DNA of 64,000 nucleotides from Paenibacillus sp. J31TS4 (lineage in GTDB: Bacteria > Bacillota > Bacilli > Paenibacillales > NBRC-103111). This document shows, piece by piece, positions 1 through 8,352 of the stretch. The position numbers and the translations under genes were made by a program. Under the pieces are notes generated by a model that was not told the DNA's origin, did no database searches, and saw only the letters and a program-made list of their open reading frames with translations. Location of the stretch: NCBI RefSeq assembly GCF_018403265.1, contig NZ_BOSI01000001.1, positions 1,488,001 through 1,552,000 of the forward strand, read 5' to 3'. Position 1 is the stretch's first letter. Each line of letters starts with the position of its first letter.

Positions 1-172
1 GCCGAGCGGAACCACGCAGTCGATCGAGCTCCCCTGCCCGGTCCTGTTTGAATCGGCGCGGGCCGTTTACAAACGCGGGGTTCTCCAGGTGAGAATGCCA
101 AAGGAGATCGAATCGGACTTTCTGCAGGAGATTCCGATCCGCATCGCCCCGCGGCGGCCTACCAAAAAATAG
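1..172 (+). CDS. Hsp20/alpha-crystallin family protein, 3' end only
   Basis: The frame is open from the left edge to a TAG at 170-172. The roughly 56 visible residues have the C-terminal signature of small heat-shock proteins: an IELPCPVLFESARA segment, the YKRGVLQVRMPK strand (the usual A-x-Y-x-N-G-V-L-x-I-x-x-PK pattern) and an IPI-type tail (EIPIRIAP). These proteins hold unfolding client proteins as oligomers, and the tail motif docks neighbouring subunits. The start and N-terminal arm lie outside the window. Two further Hsp20-type genes occur near 47 kb. Family call fairly sure; the gene is cut by the window edge. Confidence 0.75.
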   Translation, partial: PSGTTQSIELPCPVLFESARAVYKRGVLQVRMPKEIESDFLQEIPIRIAPRRPTKK

Positions 173-216
173 CCGCGCGGAAGCAGCCGTACACGATCGC
201 CGGATTACAGCCCGCG

Positions 217-411
217 TGACGGCCAGTCTCACGGACGGCCGGCTCTATGCGGCGGTTGGCCTCATGCGACGGCTTGCCCCATGCGACAGCTGGCCCCGTG
301 CGATGGCTAGCCTCATGCGACCGCTGGCCAAGCGCGACGACTAGCTGCGGCACGGCTGGCCTCGTGGACAGCTAGCCTCATGCGACGGCCGGCCTCGCGG
401 ACAGCTGGCCA
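217..411. repeat. 17-bp GC-rich tandem repeat, about 11-12 degenerate units
   Basis: Downstream of the Hsp20 fragment a unit close to GGCTAGCCTCATGCGAC recurs about every 17 bp, for example near 268-350 and again near 370-400. Copies differ at several positions. Because 17 is not a multiple of three, it is unlikely to be a coding repeat, and no plausible gene covers it. It ends just before the terminator of the next minus-strand gene. Function unknown. Confidence 0.7.
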
Positions 412-448
412 ACTAAAAGAGCAGCCTTCCAAAAAAGGAAGGCTGCTC
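412..448 (-). terminator. Rho-independent terminator of the secreted hydrolase gene
   Basis: Perfect 12-bp inverted repeat GAGCAGCCTTCC / GGAAGGCTGCTC (419-448) with a six-base loop. Read on the minus strand it is followed by TTTTAGTT, so it serves the minus-strand gene ending at 513. Confidence 0.9.
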
Positions 449-512
449 GCCTGCGTCAAGCCAGCTTGGGCGGGACGGCCCTTGTCCGGCCGCCGCCCGG
501 TGTCTCAACCGG

Positions 513-2192
513 CTACCGGCGCTCCGCGATCCAGCCCGCGATGGCGTCGATGACCGTGCCCGGCACATTGCCCGGCTTGGCGTATTCCTCGCCGGTCGAG
601 GGCTGCTCTGCCGGAACGAAGAAATGATTCAGCTTCGGGAACGAGCGGTACGTCACGTCGGTGCGTGTGCCCAGAGCCTGCTTCCACTTGTTCAGCTCCT
701 CCGCCGGCACCTGGCTGTCGTTCTCGCCCTGCAGCAGCAGCATCGGCCCCCGCTGCCTGGCAGCCAGCTTCGCTCCCTCGTAATTGCGGAAGTCGAACCA
801 CCAGTAAGGGTTCGAGACCGCGAATTCCTTAGGCAGATTGGATATGCTGTTGCCCGGGTCCTTCAAGAGCGCGTGCATCGCTTTCCACTGCGCAGCCTGC
901 GCCTCGAGCGCCCCGACGACCACCGCCGGCTGACCGGCCGCCTTTGCCCGCTCCACCGCCTGCTGCAGCTGCCACAGCAGCAAATCCTCGAGCGGCCCGG
1001 AAGGAGCGGCTAGCAGAATTGAGCCGGCAATCGCATGCGGCGTGTCCTGCTCGAGAATCCGGGGGACGAGCATGCCGCCCTGGCTGTGCCCAAGCACGAA
1101 GATCCGGTCCGCGCGGACGGCTTTTTCTTCCTGCAGGGCCTGTACGGCCAGCAGCGCGTCGTCTATCGTTTCTTCCCGGACCGAAAAATCCGGAAGCAAG
1201 GAAGACTTGAACGGATGCTCGCGCGTCCGCTTCTCGTAGCGCAGCACGGCAATTCCCTTGTCCGCGAGGCCTACCGCCAAATCGCGGAACGGTTTGTAGC
1301 CGCCGATCGACTCGTCGCGGTCGTTCGGACCGGAGCCGTGTACCAGCACGACCGCCGGGAAGGGACCGTCTCCTCTCGGCAGCGTGAGCGTACCCGGGAG
1401 GGCGAAGTCTCCTTTGCCGACCATGATCTCCTTCTCCGTGTAGCCCTCCGGACGGTCATAAGCCGGCGTCTGGTAGCCTCCGGCCGCAGAGGCCGGCAGG
1501 TAGAGATCGTCGAGCTTGCCGCCGCGGAAGCGCATCGTCAGCTCCAGCGGAACCGGCTTGTCCGTCTTGTAGACCAGCACAGCGTTGCGGTGAACGCTAC
1601 TACGCTCCTCCGCCGCCGTCATCAGCTGGCCCGGCGCTCCGAACGCCTGCGTCAGCTGGCCCCAAACCTGCTGCAGCAGCGGAACCGGTAACGCCCTGCG
1701 CAGAGGCTCGCTCATGAGCGCTCCCGCTTCCTCGTAACGGCCTGTCTGCAGCAGATGAACGACGTACCCGCCGAGCGATATCGTGTCCTCCTTGCCTATG
1801 ATCAGACCTCCTCCGGCTGTCCAAGAGACGTCCGCATGGAGGGCGTCCCGGACAAGAGACAGGGGAACCATGGTCGTCTCCTCCACCAGTTCCGCCGCAC
1901 GGGGCAGCGCCACCGTCTTGTTCCCCGTTTGCGCCTCAGCTGCCCCAATCGCAACGCGGAACGATTCGTTGCCTCGCGTGACCGTCACTCCGTAAGTCTC
2001 CTGGTTCCATACAACGGCTGCGCCGATGGCTTCCGCCAGCTGCCTCAGCGGGACGAGCTCCGCGTACACGCGCACCTCTCCTGCAGCTGCTATCCTACTC
2101 TCCGCCGCAAGCGCCCGCCCTGTCGTATCGAGACCGAGCGCCAGCACGGAGCAGGCTGCCAAACCGCATATCGCTTTTGTCCAAGTCTTCAT
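513..2192 (-). CDS. Secreted alpha/beta hydrolase with N-terminal copper-amine-oxidase-like stalk domain
   Basis: About 559 residues. The ATG at 2192 follows a GGAGGGGG ribosome site and opens a signal peptide (MKTWTK, hydrophobic core, cleavage near ALA-AES). Residues about 30-130 resemble the copper amine oxidase N-terminal (stalk) domain common in Paenibacillus exported proteins, followed by a DUF3887-like segment. The second half is an alpha/beta hydrolase: VLVHGSGPNDRDE oxyanion region, nucleophile Ser in GHSQGG (near residue 369), acidic residue around GENDSQVP and a late His in LNHFFVP. Related proteins are annotated as dienelactone-hydrolase-like esterases or peptidases, and the substrate cannot be told from sequence. 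Monocistronic, with its own terminator. Confidence 0.85.
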   Translation of the reverse strand: MKTWTKAICGLAACSVLALGLDTTGRALAAESRIAAAGEVRVYAELVPLRQLAEAIGAAVVWNQETYGVTVTRGNESFRVAIGAAEAQTGNKTVALPRAAELVEETTMVPLSLVRDALHADVSWTAGGGLIIGKEDTISLGGYVVHLLQTGRYEEAGALMSEPLRRALPVPLLQQVWGQLTQAFGAPGQLMTAAEERSSVHRNAVLVYKTDKPVPLELTMRFRGGKLDDLYLPASAAGGYQTPAYDRPEGYTEKEIMVGKGDFALPGTLTLPRGDGPFPAVVLVHGSGPNDRDESIGGYKPFRDLAVGLADKGIAVLRYEKRTREHPFKSSLLPDFSVREETIDDALLAVQALQEEKAVRADRIFVLGHSQGGMLVPRILEQDTPHAIAGSILLAAPSGPLEDLLLWQLQQAVERAKAAGQPAVVVGALEAQAAQWKAMHALLKDPGNSISNLPKEFAVSNPYWWFDFRNYEGAKLAARQRGPMLLLQGENDSQVPAEELNKWKQALGTRTDVTYRSFPKLNHFFVPAEQPSTGEEYAKPGNVPGTVIDAIAGWIAERR

Positions 2193-2340
2193 CCGCCATC
2201 CCCCTCCGCCATTTCTTTCCTCTATTGTAATAATCCCCATCTGCCTAAGCAACTTGCTTCCAGCAAGTGGTATCGCGAAACCAGGATTGCGGGTACAATA
2301 GAACCACTATCCGGTTCCGATCCAAGAGGAGGACAATCGT

Positions 2341-3045
2341 ATGCATAAGCTGCTGCTCGACCTGGCCGAAGGCGTGCCATTCAGCGGTAACTTGAGAGAG
2401 GATGTAAGCGCATTCCTAACCGTCCATCATTGCCCTCATACGCTTACCCATTCGCTTCGCGTAGCGGCGGAGGCCAAGCGGCTGGCCGAGGCCTCTGGAC
2501 AGGACCCTGCCGGTGCAGAAGCGGCCGGCCTGCTTCACGATATTAGCGCCTGCATTCCCAATGCGGGCCGGCTTCAGTCCTCTCAGGCGTTAGGAGTGGA
2601 CATTCTGCCTGCGGAAGTGACGTTTCCGCCCATTCTGCATCAGAAGTTGTCCCGGGTGATCGCCCAAGCCCTGTTCGGCATTACCGACGAGGCGGTGCTG
2701 AGTGCCATCGGCTGCCATACGACGCTGAAGCCAGGGGCCTCGCAGTTCGATCACATTCTCTTCGTCGCGGACAAAATCGAATGGGACCAGCCCGGAACGC
2801 CTCCCTATCTGGACCGCCTGAAGCAAGCGCTTGCCCGCTCGGTCGAGCACGCATCGCTTGTCTACCTGGAGCATCTGTGGAACAATCGGCTGTCGCTGAA
2901 GGTACTCCATCCGTGGGCGGAGGAAGCTTACCGCGAGCTGTATAGCACGCTGGACCGCTCCGCCACGGCCGAGGCCGACAGCGACAGGACTCGTCTGCCC
3001 TCCGCCGGAACGCCTCTTGCCCAGCCGCTCGGCGGGGAAGCCTAG
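2341..3045 (+). CDS. HD-domain phosphohydrolase, YqeK-like (Ap4A hydrolase family)
   Basis: 234 residues, with start supported by AGGAGGACAATCGT before the ATG. The HD-superfamily metal ligands are visible: His in LTHSLRV, the HD pair in GLLHDISA, His in GCHTT and Asp in VADKIE. This spacing matches the YqeK group, which hydrolyses diadenosine tetraphosphate symmetrically. The usual yqeK sits in the nadD-rsfS cluster, but this copy is instead 30 bp upstream of a sensor kinase and is probably co-transcribed with it, so it may be a paralogue. The C-terminal ~30 residues are Ala/Thr-rich and poorly conserved. Confidence 0.75.
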   Translation: MHKLLLDLAEGVPFSGNLREDVSAFLTVHHCPHTLTHSLRVAAEAKRLAEASGQDPAGAEAAGLLHDISACIPNAGRLQSSQALGVDILPAEVTFPPILHQKLSRVIAQALFGITDEAVLSAIGCHTTLKPGASQFDHILFVADKIEWDQPGTPPYLDRLKQALARSVEHASLVYLEHLWNNRLSLKVLHPWAEEAYRELYSTLDRSATAEADSDRTRLPSAGTPLAQPLGGEA

Positions 3046-3075
3046 ACCCTCAATCACATTCAGGAGAGATCCCAT

Positions 3076-4902
3076 ATGACCGAACCCTACGTAACGGACG
3101 ACAGCTTCTATCGAAAGACGTTCGAACAGGCACCGATCGGAGCCGCGCTAATCGACGAGAAGGGCAACTGGCTAAAAGCGAATGCGGCTTTGTGCCGAAT
3201 GCTGGGCCGGCCGGAGGCGGAGCTGCTGACGAGCAATTTTCTGTCGATTACCCACCCTGAGGACGTGGCCGGCTGCCGGGCGGCCCATTCCCTCCTGATG
3301 AGCGGAATACGGGGTGAGGCGCAGCTCGTGAAGCGCTTCTTGAAGCCGTGCGGCGGCCTGCTGTGGGTGCAGGTCAGCGCATCCCTGCTTAAGGACTCGG
3401 ATAGCCGAACGACTTGCTTGGCTTATTTCCAGGACATTACGGAAAGCAAGCTGTCGGAGCAGGAGCTGATCGAGACGAAGGAGCGGCTCGATTCCTTCAT
3501 CACCAACACCTCGGATGCGGTCATTCTCTTCGACATGGACTTCCGCATCCAGCGGGTGAACGCCGCATTCACCCGGATATTCGGCTGGTCGGCCGAGGAG
3601 GTGGCAGGCAAGCAGCTCCCGACGACCCCTCCCGAGATGCTGGATCAGGCGCTCCGTCACATGCGCGAAGTCGCAGAAGGGAACTCTGTGGTACGGACCC
3701 AAACGCAGAAGCGGCATAAGAACGGTTCTCTGGTCGAGCTCGACATTACCAAATCCCCCATCCGGGACTCCAGCGGCGCCGTCGTCAGCATCGCCGCGAT
3801 CGGACGGGATATCTCCGAACAGAAGCGGCTGTGGAGGGAAGCAAAGGAGAGCGAGGAGGCACTCAGCAGGCTTGTCGAAAATACACCCGATCCGCTGTTT
3901 ATTCTTCGGGAGCGCTCCATCGTTCAGGCGAATGAGGCGGGGGCCCGGCTGCTGGGTGCCCCCTCCTCCGAGCAGCTGAAGGGACTGGCAGTCGACAGGT
4001 TCTTGCCCGAAGAAAACCGGGAGCAGGTACTCGAGTCGCTGCAGAAGCGTGACCGAAGAGATGTCACCCAGGGGTGCGTGCTCAAGCTCCTCACGCTCGA
4101 AGGCAAGGAATTCGAAGCCGAGATAGTGGGGATCCCCGCCATGCTGCATGGCGAACAAGTGCTGCATATCTTGGTCCGCGACATCACGGAGCGGCGCGCG
4201 ACGGAGGAATGGATCCGGATGTCCGACAAGCTGAGCATGGTCGGACAGCTCGCCGCGGGCATCGCCCACGAGATCCGCAATCCGCTGACAGCGATCAAAG
4301 GGTTTGTCCAGCTGACCCAGCGCCATGCGGGCCGGGAGGATTACTACGCCATTCTCAAATCCGAGATCGAGCGGATCGAGGCGATTACCGGCGAGCTGCT
4401 GCTGCTGGCGAGGCCCAATCCGGCCAAGACTGGACTTCACGACGTGAGGGAGCTTCTCGGCCACGTGGTGCCGCTCTTGGCCTCGGAGTCGATCCTGCAC
4501 CACGTGGAGCTGTCGACTTCGTTTCCGGAGGAAGCGGCCTGGATCCAGGCCGACGGCAACCAGATCAAACAGGTCTTCCTGAACCTGATCAAGAACGCCA
4601 TCGAGGCTATGGGACGCCCCGGAGAGGTGCAAGTCCGGGTCTACCGCGCCGACGGCTGCATCCGGACGGAGGTGGCGGACCAGGGAGACGGCATCCCGGC
4701 CGATCTGCTGGGGAAGCTGGGGCAGCCCTTCTACACAACCAAGGAAAAGGGGACCGGACTCGGCCTCATGGTCAGCTACCGGATTATCGAGAACCACGGC
4801 GGACAGGTGACCGTATCGAGCGCCGTCGGCGAGGGAACGACGTTCACCGTTTCGCTTCCGGAGGCTTCTGCACCGGCAAACCCTCTCGGGTCCGGCTTGT
4901 AA
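3076..4902 (+). CDS. PAS-domain sensor histidine kinase (phosphorelay/Kin type)
   Basis: 608 residues with no membrane segment, so probably cytoplasmic. Three PAS modules (about residues 10-125, 135-250, 260-375) precede the kinase core. The H-box GIAHEIRNPLTAIKGF places the phospho-acceptor at about His398, followed by N-box NLIKNAIEAM, DQGDGIP (G1), QPFYTTKEKGTGLGL (F/G2) and a closing GEGTTFTVSLP. The HEIRNPL box and KEKGTGLG pattern are typical of B. subtilis KinA/B/C/E kinases that feed the Spo0 phosphorelay. No response regulator is adjacent, as usual for orphan sporulation kinases. Role in sporulation is inferred, not shown. Confidence 0.88.
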   Translation: MTEPYVTDDSFYRKTFEQAPIGAALIDEKGNWLKANAALCRMLGRPEAELLTSNFLSITHPEDVAGCRAAHSLLMSGIRGEAQLVKRFLKPCGGLLWVQVSASLLKDSDSRTTCLAYFQDITESKLSEQELIETKERLDSFITNTSDAVILFDMDFRIQRVNAAFTRIFGWSAEEVAGKQLPTTPPEMLDQALRHMREVAEGNSVVRTQTQKRHKNGSLVELDITKSPIRDSSGAVVSIAAIGRDISEQKRLWREAKESEEALSRLVENTPDPLFILRERSIVQANEAGARLLGAPSSEQLKGLAVDRFLPEENREQVLESLQKRDRRDVTQGCVLKLLTLEGKEFEAEIVGIPAMLHGEQVLHILVRDITERRATEEWIRMSDKLSMVGQLAAGIAHEIRNPLTAIKGFVQLTQRHAGREDYYAILKSEIERIEAITGELLLLARPNPAKTGLHDVRELLGHVVPLLASESILHHVELSTSFPEEAAWIQADGNQIKQVFLNLIKNAIEAMGRPGEVQVRVYRADGCIRTEVADQGDGIPADLLGKLGQPFYTTKEKGTGLGLMVSYRIIENHGGQVTVSSAVGEGTTFTVSLPEASAPANPLGSGL

Positions 4903-4952
4903 CGAGGAAGGCTCTGATCTTTCTAGAAGGAGACGGTCCCTACGCATTGCTG

Positions 4953-4987
4953 CCGTTCGGCTCTTGCCAGCCGAGCGGTTTTGTTGT
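4953..4987 (+). terminator. Terminator after the sensor kinase
   Basis: CCGTTCGGCT (4953-4962) pairs with AGCCGAGCGG (4969-4978) with one G-T pair, followed by TTTTGTTGT on the plus strand. Confidence 0.75.
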
Positions 4988-5002
4988 GCCTGCGGCTGCC
5001 CG

Positions 5003-5461
5003 TTATCCTCGTGTCTCCACCTGCTTCAGCAGCTCTTCGATATTGATTCCATTGATCGTGAGACCGGTGATCTTGCAGTCGGTTATGGCGAGATTAGACA
5101 AATCGCACTGGGTCATCTGGGTATTCCTTAAGATGCAATTTTCAAATACAACCGGAGGATACGTTTCTTCCGGATTGTAGTTAGCATCCACACCTTCAAT
5201 GGGCCAGTCTATATTCCGAAATTGCGCGCCGGTGCATTGCACGTTTTCGATCCGAATATTGGTTAGATTCCCGTTGGTTATTCTAGCTCCGGTCATATTC
5301 ACGTCGTTTAGCGAGAGCTCCCGCAAGTCGGCGTTGCTGATCGATGTTCCGGCCAAACATACGTCGTCGAAAGAAAGCTGCCTCGCGTTCACTTCCCGAA
5401 AGCTCGAGCCGGAAATATCCCTTTTCTCCCAATTCACGGTCCCTGCTGTCCAATCCGCCAT
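5003..5461 (-). CDS. Pentapeptide-repeat protein
   Basis: 152 residues made mostly of A(D/N)LXX-like pentapeptides (for example SNADLRELSLNDVNMTGARI and the later CDLSNLAITDCKI), which fold as a right-handed beta-helix. There is no signal peptide. It converges with the sensor kinase and is moderately AT-richer than its neighbours. A GGGGG-type ribosome site precedes the ATG at 5461. Pentapeptide proteins range from gyrase-protecting DNA mimics to proteins of unknown role, and nothing here points to one function. Confidence 0.8.
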   Translation of the reverse strand: MADWTAGTVNWEKRDISGSSFREVNARQLSFDDVCLAGTSISNADLRELSLNDVNMTGARITNGNLTNIRIENVQCTGAQFRNIDWPIEGVDANYNPEETYPPVVFENCILRNTQMTQCDLSNLAITDCKITGLTINGINIEELLKQVETRG

Positions 5462-5560
5462 TCTAGATTCCCCCTTGGTTAAAATATGGAAAAATCAACC
5501 ATCTAGAGTTTAGCGTACATACGTTCGTTTGTAAAGAGCCCCTGCCGCCGATGCGGTCAT

Positions 5561-5585
5561 AAAAAAAGACGGCCGCAGCCGTCTT
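5561..5585 (-). terminator. Terminator of the Gfo/Idh/MocA gene
   Basis: AAGACGGC (5566-5573) and GCCGTCTT (5578-5585) form a hairpin, followed on the minus strand by an uninterrupted run of Ts. Confidence 0.88.
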
Positions 5586-5632
5586 GCAAACCCGGTATGT
5601 CAAATTTAAGAAAAGGCGAAACGAGTCCGATG

Positions 5633-6646
5633 CTAGTCCTGCAGCTCCTTGAGTAGAACCGGGCGGCCCTCGGCCGCCGACAGGTTGGACGCCTCCATCA
5701 GCTTCGTCAGATCAACCGCCAGCTGCAGATTCTCGACGGCCGCCGTCTCGTTCTGGATGTGCCCGACCCACTGCTCGAAGGCGGTCGGCGCGTCATCCGG
5801 AATAGGGTGCTGGGTCCAGCCGTTCTTGTACTCGTCGCCCATCAGCGTGCTGCGGACGAGCAGCTTGCCGTCGTGGCCGGTGTAGAGAGCGCTTCCTTCG
5901 GTTCCGTGCACCTCCAGCGCGAACGGCGAGAAGTGGTTGACGAAGCCGGCTTCCACGATGCCCATCGCTCCATTCGGGCAGCGCAGAATCGCCACCGCGT
6001 TGTCCTCCACCTGCCGGCCTGTCATGCAGCCGTACGAGGACTGGACGCACTCCGGCATCCCCAGAAGCAGACGGACGAGATACATCGGATGGCAGCCGAG
6101 ATCGATCATGGCGCCTCCGCCGGTCTCTTCCTTGTTGTAAAAATGCTCGGGCAGCCAGCCGGTACGGCTGGTTTCGTTCGGAATGCCGCCGCCGTGGGAG
6201 AGCCTCGCCCGAACGAGCGTAATGCTGCCGAGCAGCTTCTGCTCGACAAGCTTGCGCAGCTCCAGCGTATAGCCGAAGTTCAGACGGGGAAGAGAGGTGA
6301 CGAGCCGAATCCCGTTCTTGCGGCACGCCTCGATAATTTCGTTGCATTCCTTGAGCGTGGCCGCAATGACCTTCTCCGTGAAGATGTGCTTGCCGGCCTC
6401 GGCGGCCGCCACCATCAGCTCGCGGTGCATAGTGGTCGGCGCATCCAGCACGATGGCGTCGACCTGTGCGAGCATCTCGTCGTAACTGTCGTAGAACGGA
6501 ACGCCTCGGGCCTCGGCTTCCGCCCGGCCCCGTTCGGGATTCTCGTCCCAAATGGCTGCAATCTGCGTGTCAGGGTGTTTCTCGACTTGAGCGGCATAAT
6601 CTTTTGCGTGAACATGCCAAAAGCTGGCCATGCCTATCTTCAACAT
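5633..6646 (-). CDS. Gfo/Idh/MocA-family NAD(P)-dependent oxidoreductase
   Basis: 337 residues from the ATG at 6646, chosen because AAGGAGGG lies 8 nt upstream and the Rossmann strand MLKIGMASFWHVHA begins there. The N-terminal nucleotide-binding fold includes the family's HIFTEKVIA segment (usual EKP; here EKV). The C-terminal part carries GGGAMIDLGCHPMYLVRLLLG, the conserved G-x-x-x-D-x-G-x-H catalytic/substrate motif. Such enzymes oxidise or reduce sugars and inositols, but the substrate is unknown. It has its own terminator, so it is transcribed separately from the dehydrogenase pair upstream. Confidence 0.88.
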   Translation of the reverse strand: MLKIGMASFWHVHAKDYAAQVEKHPDTQIAAIWDENPERGRAEAEARGVPFYDSYDEMLAQVDAIVLDAPTTMHRELMVAAAEAGKHIFTEKVIAATLKECNEIIEACRKNGIRLVTSLPRLNFGYTLELRKLVEQKLLGSITLVRARLSHGGGIPNETSRTGWLPEHFYNKEETGGGAMIDLGCHPMYLVRLLLGMPECVQSSYGCMTGRQVEDNAVAILRCPNGAMGIVEAGFVNHFSPFALEVHGTEGSALYTGHDGKLLVRSTLMGDEYKNGWTQHPIPDDAPTAFEQWVGHIQNETAAVENLQLAVDLTKLMEASNLSAAEGRPVLLKELQD

Positions 6647-6929
6647 ACCGAGTCCCTCCTTCAGATGGTTCGTCCCTATCTCTTCCATACTAGCACAAAA
6701 CAGGAGAACATCGAAAGTTTCGGCAGAAAAGCCGAGCAAACTCGGACCTATATCGACAGAAGGCCCGGTACCTCGCCAGAATGACGCTTACGAACAACGG
6801 CAGCCTTTAGCCGACCGAAGGTTAGGGAGGGCTCCGCATAAAACCGCAGCCGGCTCACCAAAGCAATCCCTAGCGCCTAGGACAGGGACAGCAGAGGGCG
6901 AACCCGCCTATTCGAGACCTTCGAACCGC
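6647..6929. other. Intergenic spacer without a recognisable gene
   Basis: About 280 bp between two minus-strand genes. It should hold the promoter of the Gfo/Idh/MocA gene. No credible coding frame, repeat or RNA structure is seen. Confidence 0.5.
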
Positions 6930-6960
6930 TCAAAAACGCCGGGGTAACCTCCCCGGCGTT
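6930..6960 (-). terminator. Terminator of the enolase-superfamily gene
   Basis: Perfect inverted repeat AACGCCGGGG (6935-6944) / CCCCGGCGTT (6951-6960), with TTT following on the minus strand. Confidence 0.88.
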
Positions 6961-6977
6961 CCTGCAGGCGAGGGCTG

Positions 6978-8294
6978 TCAGACGGAGCCGCCGGCGCCGG
7001 AAAGAGACTGCCCCTGCACCATGGCTTCGTAGGCGGCAGCGGTCTCGAAGATCCCCCCGCTCCCGGCAAAATACTCGGCGGGAAGCTCATACCGTCCTTC
7101 CCGCGGAACGGTCCACGAGGCTCCCCAGCGCGGGTGGTAGCTCCCAAGACGCGGCCAGTCCGCATAATGCTCCGGCCCGTTCACCTCGATCAGCCCGGCG
7201 GTCAGGCCGGGCAGCGCTTCCAGCCGGCTCGCCACCGTCTTGTTCCATTCCAGCAGGAGCGGCCCAGCCGTCAAATCCGCGCAGAAGCTGGGGATCCCGC
7301 GAAGGTGCGCCTCCCGGGCGACCGCCAGGCTGACGCTGAGCGTCTTGGCGACTGGCTTGAGTGCAATCGCGCCGTAACCGTCCGAGATGCGCTGAACCGC
7401 CTCCTCTTCGCCGTGCACGCTTTCGTCGGCCACGACGCGGACGGGCAGCCTGCCCACCTCCTGCCGGTCAGTGACCGGGAACGGCTCCTCCAGGAGCAGG
7501 ACCTGGTCCAGAGCGCCGATCCGGTCGGCATGGTCTAGAAGCGACAGCACCCGGTCCATCGTGTCGTAGCGGCCGTTCAGGTCGAGATAATACGCCACAC
7601 GCCCGCTGTCGGTCAGATCGGTCCGACGGCCCTGCGCCAGCTCATGCACGGCGGTCAGCCGGGCCTGGTCCCAAGCGAGCATCGCGACCTTGTCGCCGTC
7701 TCCGTTCGGATCGGCGCCCAGCTTGAGCTTGAGGACGGCATATCCTTCCGCCAGCAGCCGCGCGATCTCCTCAGACGGCATGCCGTAGCCGATAGCCGGC
7801 GCGATAGCGAGCCGCTCCTGCCGGTGTCCAAGTGCGCCGCGCATCCCCTTCGGCAGCAGCTCGTCGAACGAGCCGGCGCCGGACGCCCGGCCGTACAGCT
7901 GCCAGGCGGCCAGATCGACTGGAACGAGGGCGTTCAGCGCGAACGACGCGCTCAGCTCCGGGTGAATTCGCTCGCGGCCGTAGCGCAGCGCCTCCTGCGC
8001 CAGCATCTTCGTCAGCGCGATCGGGTCCGCCGCCTCCCGACCGGTCGAAGCGAACGCGGCATGCCGGGTAATCGACGACATGAGCCGGTTGCCGTCCTCC
8101 TCACCATACAGGGCGTAGACCGCCGGATCGGACCAGAGCACGCTCTGTACGCCGATCCCGATGCCCGTGTTCCCGTCCTCGCTCTTAAGCCGTACAAGCG
8201 ACTGCCACAGCTCGTGCAGCGCGCCTCCCTTGAATCCATAAGCGGCCTTGAGCGGCTCGCGCACGATGCGAAACGCGGCTCCGCGGATTTTCAT
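6978..8294 (-). CDS. Enolase-superfamily (mandelate racemase/muconate-lactonizing) enzyme
   Basis: 438 residues. AAGGAAGGGAG precedes the ATG. The N-terminal capping domain is followed by a barrel with the superfamily residues: K-x-K in VLKLKLGAD, metal ligands in YYLDLNGRYD (Asp), LLLEEPF (Glu) and VVADESVHG (Asp/Glu), then ALKPVAKTLS (the second catalytic Lys region). The enzyme abstracts the alpha-proton of a carboxylate. It follows the D-2-hydroxyacid dehydrogenase by 58 bp and is probably its operon partner, so acid-sugar or hydroxyacid catabolism is a reasonable but unproven role. The C-terminal tail beyond the barrel is longer than in simple epimerases. Confidence 0.8.
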   Translation of the reverse strand: MKIRGAAFRIVREPLKAAYGFKGGALHELWQSLVRLKSEDGNTGIGIGVQSVLWSDPAVYALYGEEDGNRLMSSITRHAAFASTGREAADPIALTKMLAQEALRYGRERIHPELSASFALNALVPVDLAAWQLYGRASGAGSFDELLPKGMRGALGHRQERLAIAPAIGYGMPSEEIARLLAEGYAVLKLKLGADPNGDGDKVAMLAWDQARLTAVHELAQGRRTDLTDSGRVAYYLDLNGRYDTMDRVLSLLDHADRIGALDQVLLLEEPFPVTDRQEVGRLPVRVVADESVHGEEEAVQRISDGYGAIALKPVAKTLSVSLAVAREAHLRGIPSFCADLTAGPLLLEWNKTVASRLEALPGLTAGLIEVNGPEHYADWPRLGSYHPRWGASWTVPREGRYELPAEYFAGSGGIFETAAAYEAMVQGQSLSGAGGSV

Positions 8295-8352
8295 AGGCTC
8301 CCTTCCTTTCCGCCGGGACCGGCAGCCGGTCTCTCCGCCCTCCCCGGGGCGG

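Noticed and set aside
3172-4947. A 591-codon open frame antisense to the PAS kinase
   Set aside because: It is a shadow of the high-GC kinase gene: the sense frame has all kinase motifs, while the antisense product is Arg/Leu-rich with no domain and no ribosome site.
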